Source of the DNA: Marthasterias glacialis
Lineage: Eukaryota > Echinodermata > Asteroidea > Forcipulatida > Asteriidae
Length of the DNA stretch: 64,000 nucleotides
NCBI GenBank assembly: GCA_911728455.2
Contig: OU452225.1
Coordinates: forward strand, 13,242,731 to 13,306,730
Direction of reading: 5' to 3'
The notes beneath the pieces are model-generated. The model was not told the origin of the DNA, did no database searches, and saw nothing but the letters and a program-made list of their open reading frames with translations. Shown here one piece after another: positions 12,191 through 25,123 of the stretch. Each line of letters opens with the position of its first letter. Positions within the stretch are counted from its first letter, which is position 1. The translations under genes and the position numbers were made by a program.

Positions 12191-14300
12191 AAAGTAATTG
12201 GAAGAATCCACCACTCGGCGGAGTAATCGCAATGTGGCCATACATCACTCGGGACAAACTTCGCGCTGCTGCTTCGGCAACAAATCAAACCAACCCAATT
12301 AAATTAACATGCTGAGCAGAACTTCGCTGGGAACCAGCCACAACCAACCACTATTCAGTGCAGTTGAATTTGGCACGGTTACCCCCTGCTGAACAAAATT
12401 TGTCTGTACTTGACAAAAAGGCGTTTGGTGTCTTTAGTATCAAAGTATAAGCTTTTGTACTTTGTACCAAAAATTTGTGGATTTTAGTATAATAAGTGAG
12501 GTTTATCAAAACAATAATTACAACAAAAATACTGGCCCCGACTACCGGTCCACCCATGCATGGTTGAATTCACTTGAAAAATGCCACACTAAACTCTAAT
12601 CCACTCCATCTTGACCTAGTTCCAGAGCTGCTTGGAAAGGGGGTCCCCTCAGACGTTCACTGAGTCCCTCCAACTTATATAGTCCGTGGATAAATATTTT
12701 CACTGAACTACATGGAAGGCCTTTTCTTTCCCTCCAAGTATTTGAGCAAGTTGTTGAGTCGGCAGTCCCCCGACATCCAGCCATTGTGGATTTTTGTCGA
12801 GGGATTAAGCAAATAGTGCCGTTAGCTTATTTGGAAACCCTTTTGTACAATGTGGATCGTCCGTCCCGCCCCCTTTGGACTCGTGTTTGCGATACCTTGG
12901 GGTTGTTGAAAAGTTCATCCAAACCACAACCAGCGTGATACTTGATATGAAAGTGTAGGTCTTCTTTAAGAATAACAGATACTACTGCACCCCCCCCCCC
13001 CCCCCCCACTCTCCAACAGCTCCAAAATCTGTGCCCCTCAAAAAATAGAAGAAGAAGAAAAAACACGTATAGAACCGCCATTTCAAAAATAGTACCTCCA
13101 TGATAAAACGTGACCCTTTCCAAACAGCAGGTAATGGAATTTGCATTATAAGTGGTTGGATATCATACCATTGTGATGTTTTTTTTTTTTAATAACTCAA
13201 CAAAAATCTGCTTTCAGAAAAAGAGTGTTTGGTTTACGTTTTTATGATAATGTTCATCTGACATGAACTTATTGGCTTGTGTTACATCCACAGGGCATAT
13301 AACGGTGCCAATGTTCTGGTACCCAGACGTCCGTCCAATAAGCGAATTTGAAATTGTAAGCTGTGTGCAGTCTTTAATACACCAGAGGCACCGCGCAAGT
13401 GCTTTAGTCTGGTACACTCCTCCGTCTTATGTTTCACTGTAATTATGATTACAGATGCGAGATCTTTGCTTTAATTATCATGGTCATGTATTGAGGTAAT
13501 GGTTTTGTTTTCGTCTTGTCAGCGTTTACTTTGGTATCCATACGGACGTTTCATGTAAAGGAAAATCAAAGAGAGTCCTACAAAATGAACGCAGAAAACA
13601 GTCGCGTGTCTATTTTGCCTGGTTACCAACCGATACACCGGTTTCAAAATACATATGCAGTGACTGGTTTTCTGCTCAGAGCTGACGGTGTAATCAGATC
13701 TTCTTCTTAGCATGCAATCCATTTTAGTGATCGCCGCAAGCTCAAGTTAGCATAAGAGGATACACGAACGGCCGTCTTTTTTTCTTTATCTCTATTTTTT
13801 TTATGTCACTGACGCGCAGCGAATATCTTTCTCATTGGTGGATGCTTCAAAAAAGGAGAACAAAAACCGCTCAACTACTTTGAGTTATATACATACATCA
13901 CAGTACTGACATCTTGATTTTACTCTTCGTTAAAGTATAGTGAAGCATGCAGCAAAAGTAGTCTTGCCAAAACGTAACGTCTGGCCGAAGCACTTTCGTT
14001 TCTCTTCTATACGAAAGAGGTATAGCCTATAATATGGGATGAAATAAGAGGTCGATAAGATGCGATAAAGATAAGTACACTCCTATGCCGAATAGTTCAC
14101 TGCAATAGACCTTTATGACATGCTGCTGCCAGCTGCCACCAGTTTTGTCGTGTTCCCTCTGCATAATATACCGATTCGCATCTCAACAAATTGATGTCAG
14201 TCTATTTTTTGCCCTTCCAGTTTCGGTTTGAGTACATTGATTTGAATGGCAGGAAAAAATGGCTTCATCGCAATTAGGTGCATAGCCTTGGTCGCCTGGA
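12191..14300. other. No gene recognised
   Basis: Contains a C18 run (12990-13007). A minus-strand stretch at 12596-12784 is open in two frames but matches nothing I know. Confidence 0.5.
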
Positions 14301-14329
14301 CCACAGCGGAGCAACCACTTATACCTTTT

Positions 14330-14700
14330 ACAAAAGTACGGATGTCTTATTCTTTATATACAGACATGCCTCATAAAATGACCTTTCATTTGGCTTGAAA
14401 ATTCGGGCTTGACGTTCGATTTGAGGACCCTTTCCCTCCTTGTCTTCACTCCAAAGGCAATCTGTCGTATCATCACCTCCGTGTATCTTTGTCACAAGCA
14501 ACATCCACTTTATTAGCCGATACCGTCCCGTTCTATTTTGGGCGCGAAAACCCTCCAACAGCTCCCGTGTAACATAATTATTTCGATATGACGCCCGGGG
14601 CCACTGCGGAGTATATTTTGCGCGGGAAACGAAACCCAAAGCCGCGTGGTTGATCGAGCGATCGTCTGCCAGTTTATCTGGACTTGTTTAAAGCAAAAGG
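14330..14700. promoter_or_regulatory. CpG-rich patch with two E2F-like sites
   Basis: TTTTGGGCGCGAAAA (14536-14550) and TTTTGCGCGGGAAA (14616-14629) both fit the E2F consensus TTTSSCGC, about 80 bp apart. Divergent open frames start on either side (14639 on -, 103 codons; 14646 on +, 87 codons). Neither product is recognised. This may be a promoter or chance in a CpG-rich area. Confidence 0.25.
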
Positions 14701-14904
14701 TGTCACCGCTGCCTCATGTTTTCTTGAAGGAAGTGGATCCTACAAGTAATATTTTTGGGCAGTTGGATAAAGTGTTTGGCAAATCGGAGGAAGGAGAATT
14801 ATCTCTATATTGTTTGCTTTTGAAAATTATCAACCATAAGTATAAGGCGGTGTGTTTTGCACTGACACACTTCGTATCGTCCCTCTACCTTTTGAGTATT
14901 AACC

Positions 14905-14960
14905 ACTGATGTTTTTTTCTTTCTTAGGAATACTGATGTTTTTTTCTTTCTTAGGAATAT
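14905..14960 (+). repeat. 27-bp tandem duplication
   Basis: Two back-to-back copies of TGATGTTTTTTTCTTTCTTA plus GGAATA(C/T), nearly identical, so recent. Confidence 0.9.
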
Positions 14961-15221
14961 TGTAGGCTATCCTAAACTGAAACAAATCCATTTCGAATAC
15001 ACAATTTGTGGGTAGTCGTAGTTTGCATCCAACATAGGCATTAGTACAAATATTAAGAAATCAAGCGTAAAACAATTATTGTTTGCATGTTATGGACATT
15101 CGATTTGATTCTAAAGTGTCCAGATACGTTGGAACCGAGGCAACGACGCGGCCCAAAATCGGCAGCCCTTTTAAAACTTGTTATATATCTGTGCGCTGGG
15201 ACAATGGTCCCCATGAGTAAC

Positions 15222-15239
15222 TATGGAGCAATAAACTAG
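15222..15239 (+). mobile_element. Half copy of a CATGGAG micro-element
   Basis: TATGGAGCAATAAACTAG matches 17 of 18 bases of one arm and centre of the 11907 copy (read on its reverse strand). The second arm is missing. Confidence 0.45.
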
Positions 15240-15297
15240 TGCCTGGATGGATTCGGATTTGGGTTCAGACCACCGGTAGGTCGTTCCGAAATGCCTG

Positions 15298-15597
15298 AAG
15301 CCCCAGCTCAACATTGGTAAGAAGAAAAACAAAAATGTTCACAGATTTACATATACCGTATATAGGTATAAAGATAATGGTGGTAGAAAACTTTCCTTAA
15401 AATATTTCTGCCTGAAGTGTTATCGTTTTTAAATAATAAATGAAATAAGATCCAAAATTAGTTTTCGTCACAGTGAGATGAAAAGTCTTCCTATAGGAAT
15501 GCGTACAAAAATGCTAAATGCAAAATGGTTTTATTACAAATATCTTGATTTGTGCAAAGAATGGAAGCGTTTACAGTCAGTGTACTTTAATGTTGCT
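15298..15597 (+). mobile_element. MITE family A, 3'-damaged copy
   Basis: Begins AAGCCCCAGCTCAACATTGG and follows the family (ATAAAGATAATGGTGGTAGA..., TTTTCGTC...CAGTGAGATG). The right end breaks down after CAGTCAGTGTAC, so the terminal inverted repeat is lost. About 80 bp of the usual interior near 15520 is also missing. Confidence 0.75.
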
Positions 15598-17381
15598 GCT
15601 ACACTGTATAATAATTGCCCCAACTAATTTCAATCACAATATACGATCATCCACAATTATATATCTTTTGTACTATATTATTATGAGCCCTTTTTAAAAT
15701 TCAGAATGGCTGCTGCATTAAATTGTATTGCGTGTTCACCGATGTTTTAGTAGTCTATTAATAATTGCAACTGAAACCATCTAGCGGTACTTGTATCTGT
15801 GAGTTAGCGTGTATATATAAATAATGTGTTATTATCACCTTCGGTTTCCTTTACGGTGAGAAAAGAGAATGTTGGACACAAATTGCATTCTTAATTTAAC
15901 TGATTTTAAGTCGAGCAAACCACAGGGAAATATTGTGCGTTAGATCTCGCTGTATACAGTACAACTTGTACGCGATCGGATACACGTTGGGGGTATCGTT
16001 CTGGTCGAGTTGACCTCTACAGTGCCTCCGTATGACACGTTCAAAGACTTGAAATTTGATAGGGTGGCTTTTTACAACTCTCCATGGTTAAAATATGCAT
16101 CCGACGTGATAATGTATACCCCTTGCTTAAATAGAAAGGTTAAGAACACGATGCAGCGTAAGTTGTGATGACAAAAGTCACGCTGCACAAGTAGTTGTTC
16201 TTGGGACACATGGACTTAAGATATACGCTGTGTGGGCCCATCGGCCCTCTCGGTTTACAACTGGTGAAAATTAAGATTTGCAAATTAAGGGGCAGTGTTA
16301 CCAAGGTTTGTATCCTGCCCTGCTTGTTATTCTGTATAACCGGTCATTGTATAAGGCATGAACAATCTGCATTAACAGTGGCGGTACTAAGGGGGCACTG
16401 ATTGGGGGGGGGGGGGGGCACGTGATGTCTGTGCCCCCCCCCCCCCCATTTGAATTCTGGACTTTTGAGATTAAAAATTACCAGAATAAAATGTTACATT
16501 TTGTCAGCTTCTCTGTAGTAAGTTCAATGTTTTCAAAACTATTTTGTACTACAGGCAGACAATGTATATTTGCTTTTACCTCTGTGTCAGATGATTTAAT
16601 AAATAATAGTAAACGGCATAACAAGAGCGCTGAAAAGGGAAAAACACAAACGGGAATTACAGTTTTAAGTGGCCAACAGTGCCTCATAGAAACAAATGGT
16701 GCATCCCCTTGTCCCTTAAAGTTTACCCTAGTTTCGCCTCTGTGCATTAAGCATAGTACATTTAAGGGAGTGTAGTGACACAAAGAAGACTAACTTGTTC
16801 AAATTGACAATCCAACGGCAATTAATTTGCCACAGTTTGTTATTTTAAGGATAAGCCAGAGGGACCCGTGGAGCGATGATCGTGGACATGTTACAGTATG
16901 TGTGCTTCAGACGAGTGTGGAGCAAACTTGTGTGTTTACAGTTTTTGCTACACAAAATTAATGACGACTTCCCTTTATGGGTCCAAGGTTGAATCTTGGA
17001 ACTTTGACAGGACTGTTGTGAAAATGCATTGGCCACATTGTGAACCACGAATCAGCAACAAATAATCTTTATAACATCTGTAAACCACGGGTATAATTTT
17101 CTCAATATGGAAATAGTCCCAAGGTGAATTTAGTGCCTCCATTCTCCAGAGCCCCCGCTTGCTAAAAATAGACTGCGGTTGGGCTATTTTATTACAGCGT
17201 AAAATCCACAGGGATGCCTTGTTCTTGGTTCACACACGACGGATGTACCGATGATACACTAAACATCAGCCATAATGTCCGTGCAGGATGACCGTTGTTG
17301 CTGGTTTACCACACCCACGATATTGCTCAAAGAACCAAGTACACTAATTCAATTTCAAAACTGTATAAATGAAATAATAAA
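15598..17381. other. No gene recognised
   Basis: Contains the G15/C14 hairpin at 16404-16447; open frames on both strands over 16422-16783 overlap each other and are not recognisable. Confidence 0.5.
16404..16447. repeat. G15 ... C14 snap-back
   Basis: Fifteen G, then CAC-GTGATGTCT-GTG, then fourteen C. The two tracts are exact complements around a 15-bp centre with 3-bp pairing ends. Confidence 0.9.
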
Positions 17382-17864
17382 TTAAAGCCCCACACTCTAA
17401 AACTATAACTTTGTCAAAGCAGCGTTAATTAGTCCTTGTAGACCACAATTTGACTACAATTTGTCAAAAATGGTCTAAAATGACTAATTAAGGCTGTTTT
17501 GACTAACTTTAGTTTTACAGTGCAGCTCAACATTAGTATTTAAAGGAGAAAAACCATAAATGTTCACAGGTTTACATATAACTTACACGGTATAAAGATA
17601 ATGATGGTGGAAAAATTTCCTTGAAATATTTCTGCCTGAAGTGTTATCGTTTTTGAAAAATAAATGATATAAGATCCATAATTAGTGTTCGTCTCAGTGA
17701 GATGAAAAGTCTGCCTAAGAATGCATACAAAAATGCCAAATGCATTTTTACCGTTTGCTCACAAATGAAACAACGACATGAGATATATCTTCTTGAGCTA
17801 TATATCTTGATTTGTGCAAGGAACGGAAGCATTTACAGACACCAATGTTGAGCTGGGGCTTTAA
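17382..17864 (+). mobile_element. MITE family A with nested insertion, TTAA-flanked
   Basis: Begins TTAAAGCCCC (17382) and ends AGCTGGGGCTTTAA (17864). Between AAGCCCCA and GCTCAACATT a second element of ~130 bp is inserted (about 17392-17521). The TTAA at each end suits a piggyBac/Kolobok-type non-autonomous element. Confidence 0.8.
17392..17521. mobile_element. MITE nested in family A
   Basis: Ends CACTCTAAAACTATAACTTT and AACTTTAGTTTTACAGTG are inverted repeats, with further pairing (GTTAATTAGTC / GACTAATTAAGGC). The repeated CA at the junctions fits a 2-bp target duplication. Confidence 0.65.
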
Positions 17865-19290
17865 ACAAGTTGCACCGTACACTAACCGTTCACATATAGT
17901 GGATCTCTGCTTTAATTTATGTCATCCGTATACATTTTCGAATCCTTCTATATCCAGTTGCCAAAGTGGGGGATTCTGAAGGACTGGCGAGTCAGTAGGC
18001 CTTAACAACAAGTGGTGATCACAGGATCAGGCACCAATCTTATTAGGTCCAAGCAATTTGGTGTGGAGTGACATAGGAGAAGTTGATATTAGAGGATTGA
18101 GGCCACACACTAGACAAACTGCAAAGTCTGCTATGAGAATAATCGTAGGCGTATGGGGGGACTCTTTGGTTAAGGGGACAGAAGGGTTGATTTGCCCTTC
18201 TTCTTACTCTGCCCGAATTTATCCCCACTGTTTTGCCTGAATGTTTGTTTTTGTTTTTCGGAGGGAAACTGCCACCCTGCCACCGGCTGGTATACACATA
18301 TGAGAATAATAATACATTTATAAATTGCTATAATCATGCAGGCATGCTCTATAGGGCGCTGAACACAATTAAACACTGGAAATGCACCGGCTCAAAGCTA
18401 AACAGGTACACGTTGTGCAGTCAATTTAAAAAGAAATTAGGTAACTAAATTATAAACTGTAGAAATGGTAAGGGAGATACCCCGATGAAGGCATACCGGT
18501 ATACACCTCAGTATGCCGTCTCACAAAACTAACTTCCCAGGGTACCGGTTGTCGTTAATTTTTGTACTGCAGCTTTAATTTTGCATATAACCACGAAGGT
18601 TCTATTTGTAATTGTGCTACATGTGTATTAAAGGACAACTTATTTCTTGAAATGAGATTGCCCCCAATCTTCTTGCGCAAATAGCAGTAGTGCGTATATT
18701 ATTTCTTAAGTAATCTTTTAAGAATGACAACAACAACAACAACAACAAAACAACAAAAACGTGCCGAGATCTATGCCGAAAGGCAATAATTACAAGTGAG
18801 AGTAAGAACCCTTTTCTTAAAGGTGTACTAGTCATACGACGAAATGAACAACCTTCGGAGCGAAGACTTGTTGATTGGGGGGTTGATGCAATCTTTTCAT
18901 ACTGCCCAGACAGGCAGATAATAACCCTAAGAACTGCAAGGACGTTGTACATGTACATGTATATTGACGATCGAATACCATTGACTGCGAATAACCCCGC
19001 CAAGTACCTTAAAGGGGTGATTGGATTCTTGGAAAGCACTTGTTTCCAATCCTCTCGATAAGAAGGCAAACATTCATAATAAAAATGAATTAATGAGGGT
19101 TTGGGGTAGTCATAACCACTTTAAAACTAAGGAAAGCATATACATCAATGGCCTCTCTAATTTGATCAAGTTACAAGTTATAAAACTGTTTCGTAAAAAT
19201 TTCCTGACAAGAACGTTCAAGCTTTTTGACTAGTCAAAACCAGGGTGCGTATACAACACTATCAAGAAAGCAGTGATGTTACGTGATTTC
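17865..19290. other. No gene recognised
   Basis: Contains an (AAC)n microsatellite at 18727-18760 and GTACATGTACATGTA at 18948-18962. The 150-codon minus frame (18617-19069) runs through the microsatellite and is not gene-like. Confidence 0.5.
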
Positions 19291-19669
19291 AAAAAAAAGA
19301 AAAGATCTACGGTGTTAGTATGAATGAAGTTGTCTCTTTTTTTTTCTTTTTAGAGTTTTTCTCGATTATGAACGGGATTTTTGAGAGATAAATGTAATCA
19401 CGGTTAATTGGTATGAAGCGTGCAGTTTGATCATTGTTTTGAAATAATAATTTTTAGGGCCATAACAATTTGATGGAATAAAAAAAAAGATCAACGATGT
19501 TAGTATGAATGAAGTTGTCTCTTTTTTTCTTTTTAGAGTTTTTTCTCGATTATGAACGGGATTTTTGAGAGATAAATGTAATCACGGTTAATTGGTGTGA
19601 AGCGAGCAGTTTGATCATTGTTTTAAAATAATAATTTTTAAGGCCATAACAATTTGATGGAATAAAAAG
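19291..19669 (+). repeat. 185-bp tandem duplication
   Basis: Two near-identical copies with period 185; for example TTAGTATGAATGAAGTTGTC at 19315 and 19500. They differ by a few bases (GTATGAAGCGTGC / GTGTGAAGCGAGC), so the duplication is recent. Confidence 0.92.
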
Positions 19670-20661
19670 CTATGACCATATTAAGGAAAAACAAAATCCC
19701 AAAAGCACTTTTAATTCGGTACCCTGGCAGCATTTTATTTAAACTTACTGTATGTTGTAACCTTGTTCAGGGGACCACCCTACTTGCGTCACAGATCCAC
19801 AGCTCGACAAAAACTTTTTCACCCATTGGATATTTTAGCGTTCGAATGAATAATAAAGATTGGATAAAATGGCCGCCGGACTGTCCATTCAGATAATACT
19901 TTCTCTACTTTAAAAAAACACAGTCTCTGAAAAAATAAATACTGCGGGCAGGCATTCCGCCTTCATCATCTCCTCGCACCCTTTTTTTATTTGATTTCGT
20001 CTATTTTTAGTAGAAAATCCAGTAATACTTTTATCTTTGTTGGGCATCGGTTTTGTTCGGGCATGGGACGTTTGGGGTGACGTTATCGAGATAGTAATCA
20101 ACGTCAGCGGTTCGGGTTCCCGCGGGGCCTTCTTTCGTATCATGTTTATTTGGAACTAATAATGTTACGGGGGAAGAACTCGAAGATGGGTTTATCATCA
20201 GGATGCATGTGTGTGTCTGTGTGTGTGTGAGAGAGAGAGAGTGTGTGGAAAAACCAGCTAAATTCATGAATAGAATAATAACACCACCGAGCTAAATACG
20301 GCACTGGCTATTTGTGAACAGGGATTAATTTGGTCCAATCTTGTTGTTTCGACAGTGTGTCTGGCATAAATGAATTAATTTTAGATTATAAAAGATAGTT
20401 GTTTACAATTACGCTGTCATTTTATTTGTTTTTACAGAAGTTGAATAACCATCTATGCGGGCTGATGACCTTTTTAAATATTCTTGTTCGCAGGGCTCAA
20501 GTTACATTTTCACTATTTAGTACGTATACGTAAACTGACAACGTTGTATAAACTGCAGTTTTGGTATGGGATTGTAAATTACCTTGATTAAAAAAAAATA
20601 AAGGGCTGAATATTGTTCCAATTGCAATAGTTGGCCAACATTACACTTACACTGTAGTCTA
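19670..20661. other. No gene recognised
   Basis: Includes a mixed (TG)n/(AG)n microsatellite at about 20203-20247. Confidence 0.5.
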
Positions 20662-21030
20662 ATAAAGCCCCCCCCCCCCCCAGCTTAACATTGGTAAACT
20701 GACTGTGAATGCTTTCATTCTTTGCACAAATCAAGATATCTGTAATAAAACCAACCTGTGAAAAATAATGTCAGCTCATTTCGTTATTTCATTTGCGAGA
20801 AAATTGTAAAAATGCATTCAGCTTTTTTTTGTACGCATTCCTGTAGCCAGAGCTTTCATCTCACTGAGATGAAAACTAATTTTGGATCTTATTTCATTTA
20901 TTATTCAAAAATGATAACACTTCAGGCAGAAATATTTCAAGGAAAGATTTCTACAATCATACCGTGTAATGTACATGTAAATCTGTGAACATTTATGTTT
21001 TTCAGTCTTACCAATGTTGAGCTAGGGAGT
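20662..21030 (-). mobile_element. MITE family A, reverse orientation
   Basis: Reads AATAAAGCC-C(n)-CAGCTTAACATTGGTAA, then the family in reverse, ending TTACCAATGTTGAGCTAGGG. The left end has gained a C-run (C13-14), and TTAA is lost at both sides. Confidence 0.75.
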
Positions 21031-21161
21031 AAGCATACCAGCAGCGGCAACAACACTCCCAAATGATGCACCTTATCTTGATTCAAATAGAGATAAGTTG
21101 TTTATATCTATTCGCAACTGGTATTTAATACCAGTTGCAATTTTTCATTCCTAATTATAAT

Positions 21162-21290
21162 TCAATTTTGGGGTGAACAAAGACAAACGGACTGGAGCTG
21201 GATTTGAACCTGCGACCACCGGCTATGTACTGGTGGTCGCAGGTTCAAATCCCGCTCCAGTCAATTTCTCTTTGTTCGCCCCCAAATTGA
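21162..21290. mobile_element. Fold-back dimer of tRNA-SINE half, copy 1
   Basis: Two inverted copies of the SINE 3' half meet head to head: ...GGATTTGAACCTGCGACCAC-CGGCTATGTAC-TGGTGGTCGCAGGTTCAAATCC... Each arm is about 60 bp and runs from the B-box out to AACAAAG and CCCCAAATTG. A second locus with the same junction is at 25124-25240. Confidence 0.75.
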
Positions 21291-23779
21291 TTTTAAAAAA
21301 TACACAGTCATCAGTTTCTCTTGCGGTTTATTGCTTGATAATTATAGTTCAATAAGAATAAGCTTACTGGTTTAGCGGCGGTTTTACCAACAATTGTACC
21401 TTATATTGATTCAAAGAGAGTATAAGCACAGACAGTACTCTGCCGTATATTTAAAACAGATTGGAAAATGCACTATGTTGTTCAGTGGAGTATGCTCTGT
21501 ACGGCGAATGTATAACCCATCACTGCTAGACTCGTCATTCACTCGCTGAGTGAAGATGGCAAACAGGTATACAAGCGTCCTGTGTTCACAGACAAGTCGT
21601 TAGAAATTAAAAATGAGCTTCTCTGGAGACTAACCGCATAATGTGTTGTTTTCGCTTTGATAAAGATTTCCTGTCTGCAAATGAAAAGTTCGCCCGTACT
21701 TCATGCACGGACCTGATATAAACTCATATCTCGTACAGAAATGTTAAAACCATCATTATTATGATTAAGAAATTATTCAAGTACACAATGTTAAAGTCAT
21801 GTATAGGCCACCTGTACTTGAACCACTCATGTGTTTACCATAATTGTTAGTGCATGTTCCACGAATACAAAAGGTTGTTTAGAGCATCATAGAGCAAGCA
21901 TGCGGATTTGCCGACGGCTATGGCTGGCCCGCGTTGGCTGGTTGAAGTGACCGATTTTCTAGCGATCCGGCCGTAGCCACTGCAAAAGCCATTATAATTT
22001 GAACACGACGAATAATATTATTGACATTTTCTAAGACTACTTCTGCTTACTTTTGGGGCTGCATGATTTTGCAGCGAATATGTTGTGAATGGGCCAATTT
22101 AGTTGTGTAAGTCGGCATTTGAGAAACTTTGACTTTGGCTGTATAGCCGTTCCGATCCAGCAGCAACGTTGAAGAGTGTGCAAAATTGTTTGGTTGTGAT
22201 ACAGTCGTAGCCAAAACCACTCGCTGTAGTAGTATGCTGCAAGCATACTTTGAGAACTCGTGAGGGCGCCCTTCATATAGTCAGATTTGGGACCTCTGCC
22301 GAAAAAGACTTGTTCGTTCACATTCGGACTTTCTCCATCACCAGGATATGGTCTGAATTTCAAGCTATATAGTAGCCATCTGCTCCCTGACGTGCTGATG
22401 AGCTTAAGCCACAAGCTAACATTATTAATTATTGTATATTTTCTTGATTTATGATAATTTGAAGAGATAACATCTTGGCTAAAACAGCAATCCCCTATCG
22501 TGTGTAGACAGCAGAGAAATATTGCCATCTAAATTACCAACGTTGTGACTTATCTTGATTCAACGAATGTTAGCGCGATTACCTGTGTAAATGCCACGTT
22601 ATCTCATCAATGACGCATTATCAACAAAATTACCAGCTTCCTTTCTACCGAAATACACGACCACATACGATCGCCTCATTAAGTATTAGACTAACCGCTG
22701 TGCTCGTCCGCTTTGGGCTCAGTTGCCACGGCAACGCATCAATATAGCATCTCATAGAAACTGTGGATTTAACCTGTTGCATGCACTGGCAGGTTAAGAC
22801 CATTGCATACTTCAGGGTATGCGTCATTCTGCATGCGATTCTTGGAAAAAATTAATACGGGTAAACTAATGCAACGAGTTTATTTATTATTTTTTTTTAA
22901 ATCTTGTTCGAATCCAATTTTACTTTGGAAGTAAAAGAAACAAACAAACAAGTAAAAGAACAAACAAACAAGCAAACAAACACCATCTCAAAAACATCGG
23001 ACATTTTAAACACCGGTCGCAAACGTGAGCACTTTTATTTTAGTTGTGACTTGTTCATAGGTTAAATTCACGATAAAAATATCTGTTGAAGGTAAGACGT
23101 TTCTGAGAATCAAATGTACTCATAATTTTCTGTTCTTTCTGATAAAACAAAGAGAGAATAACAAACAAGACCAATAATTATTGTTCCATCTCTAGACGTA
23201 CGTGATAAAATAAAATTCAAGTAAATAAGGGACCCGTTGTTGCATGTGACACCACCGCAGTTGTTAATAGCCTCATAATTTATCTGAATACATTTAAACG
23301 AAAAACAACAACACCACTTTTGGTTTCTGATTTTTGACCATTATTTTGTTTTACCGCGGTATCACTACCCCAACACACCCCCCCCCCCCCCCCCCCGAAG
23401 CACAACTCACAGACAAAAAGCAAACCCACACCCGTAGTAGGTCTTTGTGGAACACCATATTGACAGAAGTAATTAGTACGGGCGGTAGCTCACGATAATC
23501 TATATTCATTTGTTTTCGTCTAAATATAGCCACGACTGCAATTTGTGGATAATTAAAGTGGCGTAGTGTGGTCGAAGATGATTGTCCATACGGATGGGGA
23601 CGCATCGTTCGTAATTTTGTCCGATCATAGTACAAAATGCTAGGCGCTTGTATGACCATGGAGTTGTACAACCTTCCTGTGTGCAATGCGTGACTCTGTG
23701 TTTATCATTTTTAATAGTAAATATTTTCTCTCTGAAATATCTACCTGTATCATATTTGTCGTATTCCCTGTGTAGTACA
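21291..23779. other. No gene recognised
   Basis: Contains an (AAAC)n microsatellite (22928-22982) and a C19 run (23378-23396). The 163-codon minus frame at 22037-22528 has no known domain. Phrases such as CCGGCCGTAGCCACTGC near 21967 suggest further decayed repeats. Confidence 0.45.
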
Positions 23780-24164
23780 ATAAAGCCCCAGCACGACATT
23801 GGTAAGAAGAAAAACGTAAATGTTCACAGATTTACACATACCTTACATGGTATAAAGATAATGATGGTAGAAAACTTTCCTTTAAATATTTCTGTCTGAA
23901 TTGGCGTGATCGTTTTTAAATAATAACTGAAATAAGATCCAAAATTAGTTTTCGTCTCAGTGAGACGAAGACTCTGCCTTTAGGAATGCGTACAAAAACG
24001 TTAAATGTATTTTTACCTTTTTCTCGCAAATGGAACAACGAAATTAGCTGATGTTTTCATAGGTTCTTTTTTTTTTTTTTTTTTTTTTTTTTACATAAAT
24101 CTTGAAATGTGCAAAGAATGGAAGCATTCACAGTCAATTTACCATTGTTGAGGTGGGGCTTTAA
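23780..24164 (+). mobile_element. MITE family A copy with T26 expansion
   Basis: Starts AATAAAGCCCCAGCACGACA and ends GAGGTGGGGCTTTAA. A run of 26 T (24067-24092) replaces the usual GGTTTTATTACAGA. Otherwise it is full length. Confidence 0.8.
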
Positions 24165-25123
24165 TGTTTTGTTTCAAGCATGTATTTAAATCGGTTTGCT
24201 TGCTATGCTCATGCACCAGTTCCCTATTTATTTTAATATGCAGACAAAATAAGAATGCCAATAAATTATACATGTTTTCACTGGGAAATCTCATTCGTTC
24301 ACGTAGTCCCATTCCGTTTAATTACTTTCATGCTAAATAGTGCATTGTAAATCATATAAATTTGACAAGGCCATTATAGGCAGAAAAAAACGATGTCATT
24401 CTCATTCGATTGAAGGCTTTTTTGACGCGATCCTTGTAGTGAAGCTTTTTTGTTCCTTTTTATAATTTTTTTATTTTAAATACAACTTTTGAACGCTGGA
24501 CCGCGTTTTTTCCCCTCGCGAGATCCATCTGGGAGCTTCCCAATATTATGCCTTAAAATTGTATGCTTCATGTAAATCGTTTATTTGCCTTATCTGATTT
24601 ACTCGTATTGGAAATACAGGCATCGCCGTACCGACCTCCGCAACCCGACGGAACGCAATTTTGATATAGCGCCCTCACTCAACACTTTCAGAATAAAATA
24701 TCAACATTTCAGGCTCGCTTAATATTGTTAGCAAGAAGCCATGTCAGCGCCCTCTACCTTAGTCCTGTCGTAATGAACGGTATCTCATTAGCAATTGAAA
24801 CGCCTGTTTTGCTATGAATTTATGATGATATCTAACATTTTTTCCCCGTAAAAACAGATGGTCACTGCTTCACGTCCTGGTGGTCACTGCTTCACGCTAA
24901 TTGCAGTGACCGAGAAGTTACACTGCAAAATTAATTTGCAGTTTTATCGAAACGATGGCGGAACATAACTTTTCTTATCAATCTATTTAGTATTTTAATG
25001 GCATGTATTATTTGGAACCAGCACCCATTTATGTTTTCTTTTTATAAAGCCGGCGTTAGCTAGCACACAGAGCTAGCTGGCAGTAGCATAATTACTTTGA
25101 CAAAATTTACATTACTTTTTAAA
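24165..25123. other. No gene recognised
   Basis: AT-rich; the short repeated phrase GGTCACTGCTTCACG occurs twice at 24859-24897. Confidence 0.5.

Noticed and set aside
12596..12784. Minus-strand coding remnant
   Set aside because: Two frames look plausible in parts, but I cannot match either to a family.
18617..19069. 150-codon open frame (-)
   Set aside because: Includes a poly-Leu run from the (AAC)n microsatellite; looks like chance.
22037..22528. 163-codon open frame (-)
   Set aside because: No known motif; the region has signs of decayed repeats.
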